A DNA stretch of 44,794 nt from positions 1 to 44,794 of the forward strand of contig CACXHY010000016.1 in NCBI GenBank assembly GCA_902767565.1, in the 5' to 3' direction. The notes beneath the pieces were generated by a model. It saw nothing but the letters and a program-made list of their open reading frames with translations. It was not told the origin of the DNA and ran no database searches. Shown in pieces: positions 1 to 8,059 of this stretch (position 1 is its first letter; every line of letters starts with the position of its first letter). This DNA comes from an uncultured Eubacteriales bacterium. Its GTDB lineage: Bacteria; Bacillota; Clostridia; Christensenellales; Aristaeellaceae. The translations under genes were made by a program, and so were the position numbers.

Positions 1-89
<89 letters not shown>

Positions 90-186
90 AATCCTTCTAA
101 ACTCTCGGAATTACACTGTTTCTCTTGCGTCTTTTCCCTGTATCGTTTTCAAGGTTCCGGGCGCTGATCTTGCGGTCAGCTTGCTC

Positions 187-215
187 AGGATATCACAGTT
201 CGTTCCCCTTGTCAA
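187..215 (-). promoter_or_regulatory. rRNA operon promoter
   Basis: On the minus strand there is TTGACA (215-210), a 17-base spacer and TATCCT (192-187), a near-consensus sigma-A promoter about 100 bases upstream of the 16S start. The leader between about 180 and 90 contains the CCTTGAAAACGATACAGG-type stretch common in Clostridia rRNA leaders. No second strong promoter was found in 216-340. Confidence 0.85.
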
Positions 216-339
216 GCGGGAATTTCACTTTTTTGCGATCCTGCCGTCTTCTTTTGCAAAACTCGAACGTTAAAGATGCGCTTTTCCGGTTTGGTTCATG
301 AAAACCCGAACAATTTCAAGATTTGCTGCAATATTGTTC

Positions 340-376
340 GTAAAATGAAATCCCCCGCCTTTTCAGACAGGGGATC
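340..376 (-). terminator. possible terminator of the 433-951 gene
   Basis: Minus strand: stem GATCCCC / GGGGATT (375-370 with 355-350), followed by TTTCATTTTACG. The U-run is interrupted, so this is a moderate candidate. It lies between the membrane protein gene and the rRNA promoter. Confidence 0.4.
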
Positions 377-432
377 TTCGCCGCGATCCGTCTCTTATCC
401 CTTGCGGATCCGCCGTTCGGCCCGCGTCATGC

Positions 433-951
433 TCACAGATCCGAGCCCGTGGTCACCGAATACCGTTCGAAAACCAGGGTCTCGCCATAAGAGCCCGTCA
501 GTGTCAGCGTGTCACCGTCAAGGGTCAGGCTGTACTGCACCACCTCAGAGCTCTCAACGATCATGGAGAACAGGCCTTCCTGGGCCTGCCAGCGGGTGCT
601 GACGGCGTGAGGCTCCGGGTCAAAGACATCCCTCCGCACGTACACGGCCGTGTTGTCGCCGTGCAGGTGCAGCTCGACGATACCGGTCGGATCGGCGCCG
701 GTCTGCCGCCAGTCACCGATCATCTGAAACATGAGCGTCTCCGGCGCCCGGGTCGGCGTGGCGGCCGGATCCCGCGTCACACCGGGGTCGGGGGTGTAGG
801 TGCCGATCACAAACTGCACCTCCTGGCCCGGTGTCGGGCTGTTCGCGCGCGTGACGGCAAAGATCACCACCGCGGCCAGCACCGCCAGAGTCACGCCCAC
901 GGCGACGAACACCGACTTGTTCCGTTTCACAAAGCTCGTCTGTTTTTCCAT
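433..951 (-). CDS. hypothetical membrane-anchored extracellular protein
   Basis: 172 residues. A short basic N-terminus (MEKQTSFVKRNK) is followed by one hydrophobic segment at about residues 13-33, so the rest is probably outside the cell. A Thr/Pro-rich linker (about 50-70) leads to a ~100-residue C-terminal domain rich in alternating polar/hydrophobic stretches (for example YSLTLDGDTLTLTGSYGETL), resembling the beta-rich lipocalin-like or DUF5640-type domains of Clostridia; I cannot name the family with certainty. The start is supported by GGAGG seven to eight bases upstream. The gene stands alone, in the same direction as the rRNA operon. Confidence 0.75.
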   Translation of the reverse strand: MEKQTSFVKRNKSVFVAVGVTLAVLAAVVIFAVTRANSPTPGQEVQFVIGTYTPDPGVTRDPAATPTRAPETLMFQMIGDWRQTGADPTGIVELHLHGDNTAVYVRRDVFDPEPHAVSTRWQAQEGLFSMIVESSEVVQYSLTLDGDTLTLTGSYGETLVFERYSVTTGSDL

Positions 952-1034
952 CTGTCGTTTCCTCCGCGTCGGATTGCCTGCCCATCATAGCACGGCCCAC
1001 CCCGAAAATCAAGCGGTGCGCCGAAGGAAGACCC

Positions 1035-1168
1035 TGTGGATCATGCCGCGTCATCCACACCCCGTGTGGACAAATCTGTGGATTGTTGTGGAAAACTTTG
1101 TCGATTTGAAACATCTGAGGGGATCTGTGCCCGATATCTGTGGATAACGCGGGGATAACCTGTGCGCA
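1035..1168. other. oriC: DnaA-box cluster, candidate oriC
   Basis: Six 9-mers with at most two differences from TGTGGATAA (the complement of the DnaA box TTATCCACA) lie within 113 bases: 1035-1043, 1051-1059 (opposite orientation), 1065-1073, 1077-1085, 1087-1095 and the perfect box 1139-1147; GGGGATAAC (1151-1159) and TGTGCGCAA (1161-1169) look like weaker sites. There is no gene in 952-1285. The rRNA operon and the protein at 433-951 read away from the cluster to the left and most genes to its right read rightward, as expected next to an origin. No dnaA gene is visible, so a DnaA-titration site is the alternative. Confidence 0.6.
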
Positions 1169-1285
1169 ACCCCTGTTTGCAGAACGGTTTGTTGCGGAAA
1201 GATGACGCGGGCACTGCATCTGCCCTTCTGACCTGATGCAAAAACCGACCCCGCATGGCACAGGGCCGGCTCATGGATCATCGGA

Positions 1286-2887
1286 TCACTTCAGCATGCT
1301 CTCCTGCCAGCTGTCGAAGGGTTTGATCTCCAGCAGACCGGCGACGGTGGGGGCCACGTTGGCCAGGCCGAACTTGCCTTCCTTCAGCTCGTGGCGCTCG
1401 TCCTTGTCATAGATGATGAAGGGAACGGGGTTCAGGCTGTGGGCCGTGCGGACCTCGATCTTGCCCTTCTTGTTCTTCTCCAGCATCTGGTCGGAGTTGC
1501 CGTGGTCGGCGGTGACGATGAGGATATAGCCCTCGGCGTCGCAGACCTTGCGGATGCGGGCCAGCTCCAGGTCGACGCTCTCCACCGCGATCTCCGTGGC
1601 GTACAGGCTGCCGGTGTGGCCGACCATGTCGCCGTTGGGGAAGTTGCAGCGGATGAAGCCGTACTCATGGCTCTGCATGGCCTCGATCACCTTGTCGGCG
1701 ATCTCGGTGGCCTTCATCCAGGGGCACTCGTCGAAGGAGCGCACGTCGCTGGGGATCTCGCAGTAGTCCTCCAGCTCCTCGGAGACCTTGCCGGAGCGGT
1801 TGCCGTTCCAGAAATAGGTCACGTGGCCGTACTTCTGGGTCTCGGACACGGCGTATTCCTTGATGCCCGCGGCGACCAGCAGCTCGGTGAGCGTCTCGCG
1901 GATCTGCGGCGGGTTCACCAGATACTTGTGCGGGATATGCAGGTCGCCGTCGTACTCCAGCATGCCCGCGTACTTCACCTGCGGAATCACGCCGCGGTCG
2001 AACTTGTCGAAGGAGGCGTCGCCGTCGAAGGCCATGGAGATCTCCAGGGCGCGGTCGCCGCGGAAGTTGAAGAGGATCACGCTGTCGCCGTCGTGCATCG
2101 CGCCGACGGGCTTGCCGTTCTCGCCGATGACGAAGGGCGGCAGATCCTGGTCGATGGCGCCGGTCTGCGCGCGGAGGTCCCCGATGGCCTCGGTCGCGCT
2201 GCCGTAGTAGGCGCCTTCGCCGTCGATCGCGTTGGTGAAGCTCCTGCCGTGGACGTGCACTTCCCAGCCCTTGCGGACCATGTCCCAGTTGGCCTGGTAG
2301 CGGTCCATGGTGATCTGCATGCGGCCGCCGCCGGAGGCGATCCTGCCGTCGAACGCATCGTCGTTGAGCTCCTTCAGCACGTCCTCCAGCTGCCCGATGT
2401 ACTCGAGGGCGGAGGTGGCGGGCACATCGCGGCCGTCGAGCAGGGTGTGGATGCGGACGGCCTTCACGCCCTCCTTCTTCGCCTCGCGGATCATGGCGAT
2501 CAGGTGGGAGATGTTGGAGTGCACGTTGCCGTCGGAGAGCAGGCCGATAAAGTGCAGCGCGGTGCCCTTTTCGACAACGGAGCCCACCAGGTCCTTCCAG
2601 GTCTCGCTCCGGTAGATCGCGCCGGTCTCGATGGACTCGTTGACCAGCTTTGCGCCCTGGGAATAGATCTGGCCGCAGCCGAGGGCGTTGTGGCCGACCT
2701 CGCTGTTGCCCATGTCGTCGTCGGAGGGCAGACCTACGGCGTCGCCGTGGGCCTTGATGCACAGCCAGGGGCAGGTGGCCTTGAACTCGTCCAGGGTGGG
2801 GGTGGTGGCCTTCATGACCATGTTGCCCAGCTCGACGGGGGTCTCGCCCACGCCGTCCATGACGACCAGCACAACGGGTTTCTTCAT
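1286..2887 (-). CDS. gpmI: 2,3-bisphosphoglycerate-independent phosphoglycerate mutase
   Basis: 533 residues, slightly longer than the usual ~510. Interconverts 3- and 2-phosphoglycerate in glycolysis through a phosphoserine intermediate using two Mn2+ ions. Visible motifs: N-terminal VVMDGVGE metal site, MGNSEVGHNALG with the catalytic serine near residue 62, HTLLDGRDVP and GGGRMQITMDRY in the substrate domain, and C-terminal metal ligands in GDMVGHTG and VTADHGNSDQM. The start ATG has AGGAGG upstream. The gene has its own promoter and no operon partner; it reads leftward towards the DnaA-box cluster. Confidence 0.97.
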   Translation of the reverse strand: MKKPVVLVVMDGVGETPVELGNMVMKATTPTLDEFKATCPWLCIKAHGDAVGLPSDDDMGNSEVGHNALGCGQIYSQGAKLVNESIETGAIYRSETWKDLVGSVVEKGTALHFIGLLSDGNVHSNISHLIAMIREAKKEGVKAVRIHTLLDGRDVPATSALEYIGQLEDVLKELNDDAFDGRIASGGGRMQITMDRYQANWDMVRKGWEVHVHGRSFTNAIDGEGAYYGSATEAIGDLRAQTGAIDQDLPPFVIGENGKPVGAMHDGDSVILFNFRGDRALEISMAFDGDASFDKFDRGVIPQVKYAGMLEYDGDLHIPHKYLVNPPQIRETLTELLVAAGIKEYAVSETQKYGHVTYFWNGNRSGKVSEELEDYCEIPSDVRSFDECPWMKATEIADKVIEAMQSHEYGFIRCNFPNGDMVGHTGSLYATEIAVESVDLELARIRKVCDAEGYILIVTADHGNSDQMLEKNKKGKIEVRTAHSLNPVPFIIYDKDERHELKEGKFGLANVAPTVAGLLEIKPFDSWQESMLK

Positions 2888-2948
2888 ATCGATAAACCTC
2901 CTTGACAGGTAGAGTGTCCGTCAGCGGGGCGCATTCCCCACCTTCGTC

Positions 2949-2977
2949 AGTCTATCGCAATCGGCGGGGAATGTCAA
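2949..2977 (-). promoter_or_regulatory. gpmI promoter
   Basis: Minus strand TTGACA (2977-2972), 17-base spacer, TAGACT (2954-2949). Predicted transcript start near 2942, giving a ~55-base leader that contains the AGGAGG site. Confidence 0.7.
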
Positions 2978-3007
2978 CGGGAGAGCAGGCCCGGCCCGCA
3001 AATGTTC

Positions 3008-3036
3008 TTCCCATTCCCGGCGTTTCATGGTATGAT
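3008..3036 (+). promoter_or_regulatory. promoter of the YgjV-like gene
   Basis: TTCCCA (3008-3013), 17 bases, TATGAT (3031-3036), followed by GAGGAGGG and the ATG at 3060. The -35 is weak, the -10 good. Confidence 0.5.
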
Positions 3037-3059
3037 AAGGTCACAGAGGAGGGAACGTC

Positions 3060-3674
3060 ATGCCGCAATCATTCTGGATCGAAGCCGTCGGCTACCTGGG
3101 CTCGGCGCTGGTGCTGGTCTCCATGCTGATGAGTTCCGTCGTTCGCCTGCGGGTCATCAATCTGGCGGGCTGCGTCATCTTTTCGGTCTACGCCCTGATC
3201 ATCCGGTCCTACCCGACCGCCGTGATGAACATCTGCCTGACGGGCATCAACATCTGGCATCTGATGAAGCTGCGCAAGCCGGAGCGGCACTTCGAGATCT
3301 ACGAGGACAGCCCCGGCAGCGCCTGGATCGCCCATATGCTGGCCCACTACCGCGACGACATCGCGCTGCACTTTCCGGAGTTCGGGATCGAGGCGCTGCG
3401 GCCCGACGACCGTGTCTTTATGGTGCTGGAAGGCGGCGAGGCCGCGGGCATCCTGATCGGCACGCCCGACGGCGGCTGCCTCGATGTCACCCTGGACTAC
3501 GCCACCCCCGTCTACCGCGACTGCTCCGTCGGCCGCGCGCTCTATGCCGCCCTGCCGGCCCACGGCATCCGCACCCTCGTGTGGCAGAGCCAGCCCAGGG
3601 CCCACGCCGCCTATCTGCAGCGCATGGGCTTTGTCGTGCAGCCGGACGGGAGTTCCAGGCTGGATCTGGAATAA
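3060..3674 (+). CDS. YgjV-like membrane protein with a C-terminal GNAT-like domain
   Basis: 204 residues. The first ~85 residues carry three hydrophobic helices with the pattern of the YgjV inner membrane family (EAVGYLGSALVLVSMLM, VINLAGCVIFSVYALI, then NICLTGINIWHLMKL). The cytosolic second half (about 90-204) ends in PRAHAAYLQRMGF, which resembles the C-terminal strand-helix of GNAT acetyltransferases, but the acetyl-CoA loop is not clear. YgjV proteins have no established biochemical role. Monocistronic, start set by GAGGAGGG. Confidence 0.75.
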   Translation: MPQSFWIEAVGYLGSALVLVSMLMSSVVRLRVINLAGCVIFSVYALIIRSYPTAVMNICLTGINIWHLMKLRKPERHFEIYEDSPGSAWIAHMLAHYRDDIALHFPEFGIEALRPDDRVFMVLEGGEAAGILIGTPDGGCLDVTLDYATPVYRDCSVGRALYAALPAHGIRTLVWQSQPRAHAAYLQRMGFVVQPDGSSRLDLE

Positions 3675-3783
3675 AACAGGAAGGTCAGGCAAACACGCCT
3701 GCGCCCTGCCGCTCATGGAGCAGCGGCAGGGCTGCGTTCGGGCGACGCGCGCACCGGGCTTCGGTATGGATCGAAGCATCGAA

Positions 3784-3819
3784 AAAGCCTGCGTCCGCTG
3801 TGTGATGCAGGCTTTCTTC
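3784..3819. terminator. bidirectional terminator between convergent genes
   Basis: Stem AAAGCCTGC (3784-3792) / GCAGGCTTT (3807-3815), followed by CTTCC on the plus strand and preceded by AAAAAG, which gives CTTTTTC on the minus strand. It separates the converging genes ending at 3674 and 3904. Confidence 0.7.
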
Positions 3820-3903
3820 CATATTACGGATGCGCGGTCCGGCAGAGCGAAGGGGATTCCTCCCCGGTCTCGTTCCGGGATCTCCCCCGCCCGCGCCGTT
3901 TCC

Positions 3904-4446
3904 TCAGTAGTTCTCCGCCCGCAGCATGAAGTAGCTCTGGGGATGGTCGCACACGGGGCAGACCTCCGGGGCCTTGGGACCGATGACGATGTGGCCGCAG
4001 TTGGCGCACTCCCAGATGCAGTCGCCCTCGCGGCTGAACACCAGGCCGCCCTCGATGTTCTCCAGCAGCTTGCGGAAGCGGGCCTCGTGGGCGCGCTCGA
4101 TGGCGGCCACCATCTCGAACTTCTTCGCGATCTCGTCGAAGCCTTCCTCCCGGGCTTCCGCCGCCATGCGGGCATACATGTCGGTCCACTCGTAGGCCTC
4201 GCCCTCGGCCGCGGCGGTCAGGTTGGCCACGGTGTCCTTCACCGCGCCGCCCTCGAGCAGCTTGAACCAGATCTTGGCGTGCTCCTTCTCGTTGTCGGCG
4301 GTCTCCTCGAAGAGCTTCGCGATCTGCACATAGCCGTCCTTGCGGGCTCTGGATGCGAAATAGGTGTACTTGTTGCGGGCCTGGCTCTCGCCTGCAAAGG
4401 CCTCCATCAGGTTGCGCTCCGTCCGGGTCCCCTTCAGTTCCTTCAT
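3904..4446 (-). CDS. rbr: rubrerythrin
   Basis: 180 residues. Non-haem diiron peroxidase that reduces H2O2 in anaerobes, taking electrons through its rubredoxin-like domain. The N-terminal ferritin-like four-helix domain shows the diiron ligands in LMEAFAGESQARNKY, ETADNEKEHA and FEMVAAIERAHEARF; the C-terminal rubredoxin-like domain has the two Cys pairs CANCG and CPVCDHP. The start ATG (MKELKGTRTE) was chosen because AGGAGG lies just upstream; an upstream in-frame start at 4509 has none and would overlap the promoter. Confidence 0.96.
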   Translation of the reverse strand: MKELKGTRTERNLMEAFAGESQARNKYTYFASRARKDGYVQIAKLFEETADNEKEHAKIWFKLLEGGAVKDTVANLTAAAEGEAYEWTDMYARMAAEAREEGFDEIAKKFEMVAAIERAHEARFRKLLENIEGGLVFSREGDCIWECANCGHIVIGPKAPEVCPVCDHPQSYFMLRAENY

Positions 4447-4480
4447 ATTCGGTTCCTCCTTTCCCCTCTCGGGATGATCC

Positions 4481-4509
4481 ATTGTGACACAGCGCACCCG
4501 TTCTGTCAA
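4481..4509 (-). promoter_or_regulatory. rubrerythrin promoter
   Basis: Minus strand TTGACA (4509-4504), 17 bases, CACAAT (4486-4481). It is back to back with the proC promoter. No PerR-type box is obvious. Confidence 0.6.
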
Positions 4510-4524
4510 GGCGCGATTTCCCCC

Positions 4525-4553
4525 TGTACAGTCCGCGGGGCCTGTGTTATAAT
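4525..4553 (+). promoter_or_regulatory. proC promoter
   Basis: TGTACA (4525-4530), 17 bases, TATAAT (4548-4553). The transcript start would be near 4560, only about 20 bases before the chosen ATG. Confidence 0.6.
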
Positions 4554-4580
4554 GCCGCTGACGAAGGGAGCGTGACGATC

Positions 4581-5390
4581 ATGAAGACCATCGGCATCAT
4601 CGGCGCGGGCAGCATGGGCGGCGCCATCGCCCGGGGCCTGCTGGAGAGCGGCTTCGTGCGTCCGGCGGAGCTGGCGGTGTGCGATCCCCGCGCGGAAGCC
4701 CTGCAGGCCCTGCAGGCCGCGTGGCCGGCGGTGACCTGCGTCACGTCGGCGGACGCCCTGTGCGAGCTGGCGGGGACCGTGATCCTCGCGGTGAAGCCGC
4801 ACCTGGTCCCGGAGGTCATCGCCCAGTGCGGCGACAGCCTCGCCGGCCGGGCCGTGATCTCCATCGCCGCGGGCATCACCGTGGCGCGCCTCCACGAACT
4901 GCTGGATCCGCTGAATTGCCGCATCCTGCGGGTGATGCCCAACACCCCCGCGCTGGTGGGCGAGGGCATGACCGCCCTGTGCAGCGAGACCACCCTGACC
5001 GCCGACGAGCTGGACCACGCCCGGGGCATCTTCGACGCGCTGGGCAAGACCGTGCTGCTGCCGGAGCGGGTGTTCGACGGAGTCATCGCCGTCAGCGGTT
5101 CCTCCCCCGCCTATGTCTACATGCTGATCGAGGCCATGGCCGACGCCGCCGTACGGGAGGGCATCCCCTGGAAGGACGCCTGCCGGATGGCCGCCCAGTC
5201 CGTGCTGGGCAGCGCCCTGATGGTGCTGTCCACCGGCGAGCATCCCGCCAAGCTGCGCAACGACGTCTGCTCCCCCGGCGGCACCACGATCGACGCGGTG
5301 GCCGCGCTGGAGAAGGGCAATTTCCGCGGCGCGGTGATGGACGCCATGGAAGCCTGCGCGGAGAAATCCCGGAGCATGGGCAAACGGTAA
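4581..5390 (+). CDS. proC: pyrroline-5-carboxylate reductase
   Basis: 269 residues. NAD(P)H-dependent last step of proline synthesis. N-terminal Rossmann motif GIIGAGSMGGAIARGLL, the VKPHLVP turn, RVMPNTPALVGEGMTAL, and the C-terminal ProC dimerisation signature including SGSSPAYVYMLIEAMADAAV and SPGGTTIDAV. GTG at 4572 is in frame, but GAAGGGAG (4563-4570) is correctly spaced only for the ATG at 4581. It is followed by rnhA after 63 bases. Confidence 0.96.
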   Translation: MKTIGIIGAGSMGGAIARGLLESGFVRPAELAVCDPRAEALQALQAAWPAVTCVTSADALCELAGTVILAVKPHLVPEVIAQCGDSLAGRAVISIAAGITVARLHELLDPLNCRILRVMPNTPALVGEGMTALCSETTLTADELDHARGIFDALGKTVLLPERVFDGVIAVSGSSPAYVYMLIEAMADAAVREGIPWKDACRMAAQSVLGSALMVLSTGEHPAKLRNDVCSPGGTTIDAVAALEKGNFRGAVMDAMEACAEKSRSMGKR

Positions 5391-5453
5391 TACGGACGGC
5401 GGTGCCGACGCCCTCCCGCGGGGCGGGCATCGGGCCGCATCGATCGACGGAGT

Positions 5454-5933
5454 GTGAGGATCTTGCAGCAAGCCGCGCGAAAGCAGGTCGTGATCTATAC
5501 CGACGGCGCCTGTTCCGGCAACCCCGGTCCCGGGGGCTGGGGCGCCATTCTCGAATACAAGGGGCACCGCAAGGAAATGAGCGGCTACATGCACGCCACC
5601 ACCAACAACCGCATGGAGGTGCTGGCGGCCATTTCCGCCCTGGGCGCGCTGAACGAGCCCTGCGATGTGACCCTCTATTCCGACTCCACCTATCTGGTGA
5701 AGGCCTTCAACGAACACTGGATCGACAACTGGCAGCGGCGCGGCTGGAAGACCTCCTCCGGCCAGCCCGTGGAGAACCAGGATCTCTGGTTCTCCCTGAC
5801 CCTGCTGACGAAGAAGCACAACGTCCGCTTCGTGTGGGTCAAGGGGCACGCGAGCAACCCCGGCAATAACCGCTGCGATGAGCTGGCCCGGGAGGCCATC
5901 GCCGAATACCGCCGGATCAACGGCCTGGACTGA
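5454..5933 (+). CDS. rnhA: ribonuclease HI
   Basis: 159 residues from GTG; a TTG at 5463 with GGAG ten bases upstream is an equally likely start (156 residues). Cleaves the RNA strand of RNA-DNA hybrids. All four catalytic carboxylates are visible: Asp in YTDGACSGNPGPGGWG, Glu in NNRMEVLA, Asp in YSDSTYLVKA and Asp in NNRCDELAREA. Length is typical for the single-domain E. coli-like enzyme. Probably co-transcribed with proC; ends just before a bidirectional terminator. Confidence 0.95.
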   Translation: MRILQQAARKQVVIYTDGACSGNPGPGGWGAILEYKGHRKEMSGYMHATTNNRMEVLAAISALGALNEPCDVTLYSDSTYLVKAFNEHWIDNWQRRGWKTSSGQPVENQDLWFSLTLLTKKHNVRFVWVKGHASNPGNNRCDELAREAIAEYRRINGLD

Positions 5934-5944
5934 ATCCCCGGATC

Positions 5945-5971
5945 AAAAAAACCGCTTTCGCGGTTTTTTGA
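5945..5971. terminator. bidirectional terminator, rnhA / alaS-like gene
   Basis: Perfect stem AAAAAACCGC (5946-5955) / GCGGTTTTTT (5960-5969) with a TTTC loop; both strands give a U-run. It serves the converging genes on either side. Confidence 0.92.
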
Positions 5972-7807
5972 TTATTGCTGTTTGGGGCCGGTGATGACCG
6001 CCTTGATGCGGCGGACGCCGGCGGAGGAGCTCTCCTCCTTCTGGATCCTGAAGCCGCCCAGCTCGCCGGTGTGTTCCGCGTGGGGGCCGCCGCAGATCTC
6101 GAAGGAATACTCGCCCATCCTGTAGGTGCGGACCCGCTCGCCGTACTTGGACTCGAACAGGCCGATGGCGCCCTTCTCCTTGGCCTCGGGCACCGTCATC
6201 TCCTCCATGACCACGGGCACGTCGGCCTCGATGGCCGCGTTCACCAGGCGCTCGACCTCCTTCACTTCCTCCGGGGTCATCTTCCGCCCGAAGGAGAAGT
6301 CGAAGCGCAGGCGCTCGGTGGTGATGTTGGAGCCCTTCTGCGCCACCTCGTCGCCCAGCACCTTCCGCAGGGCGGCATGGAGCAGGTGGGTGGCGGTATG
6401 CAGGCGGGCCGTGGTCTCGTTCTGTTCGGCCAGGCCGCCCTTGAAGGTGCCCTCCTGCTTGCTGATGGCCTGGTGCTGCCTGAAGGCCTCGGCGAAGCCC
6501 TCGGTGTCGACCGTGAGCCCTTCCTCGGCGGCCAGCTCCTCGGTCAGCTCCAGGGGGAAGCCGTAGGTGTCGTACAGGTGGAAGGCCTGCTTGCCGCTGA
6601 TGGTGTTCTCGGGCTTGTAGGACGGGTCCTTCTGCGCCATGAACTCGTTCTTGCGGCGGATGCCGGTGATGCACTTGCCGAACTCCTTCATGCCGGTGGC
6701 CAGCGTCGCCTCGAAGCGGGCGGCTTCCTTCATGATCTCGTCCACGATGTACGCTTCCTTCTCCACCAGCAGCGGATAGGCTTCATCGTAGATCCGCTCG
6801 ATGAAGATCCTGCTGACGTCCGCCAGCACGGAGGACTCCAGGCCCAGCTTGCGGGTATAGCGGATGGCCCGGCGGAGCAGGCGGCGGAGGATGTAGCCGG
6901 CGCCCACGTTGGAGGGCAGGATGCCGTTCACGTCGCCGATGAGCATGGTGGAGGTCCGGATATGGTCCGCGACGATGCGCATGGCCTTCTGCGCCTCGGG
7001 ATCCTCGTCGTAGCTGCGGCCGGACTTCTCCTCCAGGCATTGGATCACGGGGAGGAAGAGGTCGGTCTTGTAGCCGTCGGTCAGCCCGTTCAGGAAGCCC
7101 AGCAGGCGGTCCAGGCCGAAGCCGGTGTCCACGTTCTTGCTGGCCAGAGGCGCGTAGCCGTCGGCGTTCTTCACGTACTGCATGTAGACGTCGTTGCCGA
7201 TCTCCACATAGCGTCCGCAGCCGCAGGCCGGGCCGCAGTTCGGGCCGCAGGGCTTGTTGTGGCGGGGGTAGAACCACTCGTTGTCCGGACCGCAGGGTGT
7301 GCCGGTGGTGCCTTCCAGCTCCCACCAGTTGTCGGACTTGGGCAGATAGAAGATGTGCTCCGGCAGGATGCCGACCTCCTTCAGCAGACCCGCGGTCTCC
7401 TCGTCCCGGGGCGCGGCCTCGTTGCCCTCGAAGACGGTGGAGCAGATCTCCCTGCTGTCCAGCCCGAAGACCTGGGTCAGCAGATCATAGCTCCAGCGGG
7501 TCTTTTCCTTTTTGAAGTAATCGCCCAGGGACCAGTTGCCCATCATCTCGAAGAAGGTGAAGTGGGTGGGGTCGCCGACGCTCTCGATATCCACGGTGCG
7601 GACGCAGCCCTGAACGTTGCACAGCCGGGTCTTTCCGGAGGGATGAGGCTGGCCCAGCAGGTAGGGCATCAGCGGCTGCATGCCCGCCACGTTGAACATG
7701 ACGCCGGTGCTGCCGTCGCCGATCAGCGAGACCGCCCCGATATTGACGTGCCCGCGCTCCTCGTAAAAGCGGAGCCAGGCGTTCCTCAGTTCCTTGGAAG
7801 TGATCAT
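5972..7807 (-). CDS. alaS: alanyl-tRNA synthetase lacking the C-Ala domain
   Basis: 611 residues against about 870 for a full AlaRS. Aminoacylation domain: KELRNAWLRFYEERGH, DPTHFTFFEMMGNWSLGDYF, and FGLDRLL; editing domain: HTATHLLHAAL (HxxxH) and CGGPHAEHTGELGGF (CxxxH). The protein stops right after the editing domain, so the oligomerisation and DHHA1/C-Ala parts are absent, not frameshifted: it ends on a clean stop beside a terminator. An unusual Cys-rich insert, CGPNCGPACGCGRYVE, replaces the usual GPCGPCSE segment. Such shortened proteins occur in Clostridia as AlaRS-related proteins, sometimes beside a full-length copy; whether this is the sole AlaRS cannot be told here. Confidence 0.9.
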   Translation of the reverse strand: MITSKELRNAWLRFYEERGHVNIGAVSLIGDGSTGVMFNVAGMQPLMPYLLGQPHPSGKTRLCNVQGCVRTVDIESVGDPTHFTFFEMMGNWSLGDYFKKEKTRWSYDLLTQVFGLDSREICSTVFEGNEAAPRDEETAGLLKEVGILPEHIFYLPKSDNWWELEGTTGTPCGPDNEWFYPRHNKPCGPNCGPACGCGRYVEIGNDVYMQYVKNADGYAPLASKNVDTGFGLDRLLGFLNGLTDGYKTDLFLPVIQCLEEKSGRSYDEDPEAQKAMRIVADHIRTSTMLIGDVNGILPSNVGAGYILRRLLRRAIRYTRKLGLESSVLADVSRIFIERIYDEAYPLLVEKEAYIVDEIMKEAARFEATLATGMKEFGKCITGIRRKNEFMAQKDPSYKPENTISGKQAFHLYDTYGFPLELTEELAAEEGLTVDTEGFAEAFRQHQAISKQEGTFKGGLAEQNETTARLHTATHLLHAALRKVLGDEVAQKGSNITTERLRFDFSFGRKMTPEEVKEVERLVNAAIEADVPVVMEEMTVPEAKEKGAIGLFESKYGERVRTYRMGEYSFEICGGPHAEHTGELGGFRIQKEESSSAGVRRIKAVITGPKQQ

Positions 7808-7845
7808 AAGCCAGTCCTCTCCCTTGCTGTTGTTTGAACCGCGCC

Positions 7846-7875
7846 ATTATAGCACAGGAGACGCAGGCTTTGCAA
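7846..7875 (-). promoter_or_regulatory. promoter of the AlaRS-like gene
   Basis: Minus strand TTGCAA (7875-7870), 18 bases, TATAAT (7851-7846). The leader of ~40 bases includes GGGAGAGG before the ATG at 7807. No T-box element is visible. Confidence 0.7.
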
Positions 7876-7933
7876 GGTTTTTTTCATTGCGTCGTTCCTT
7901 GCTCCGTTCTTTGCGCTCCGCTTTGCATTTTCG

Positions 7934-7962
7934 TTGACAAACCCTTTGCTTTCCTGTATAAT
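7934..7962 (+). promoter_or_regulatory. greA-lysS promoter, full consensus
   Basis: TTGACA (7934-7939), exactly 17 bases, TATAAT (7957-7962): a perfect sigma-A promoter. In the ~90-base leader a GCACCC / GGGTGC hairpin (7992-7997 with 8005-8010) is followed by TTGTTT and could work as an attenuator before greA. Confidence 0.9.
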
Positions 7963-8059
7963 CAGGCCCGGACAGAACCGCTGTCTTTGACGCACCCATT
8001 CAGAGGGTGCTTGTTTGATGTTCATCGGCTGATCACAATTTTGAGAGGAGAACCATCCC

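Noticed and set aside
1391-2905. 504-codon open frame opposite gpmI
   Set aside because: Shadow of a GC-rich gene: composition follows gpmI third positions, no ribosome binding site, low-complexity Ala/Val/Asp/His product.
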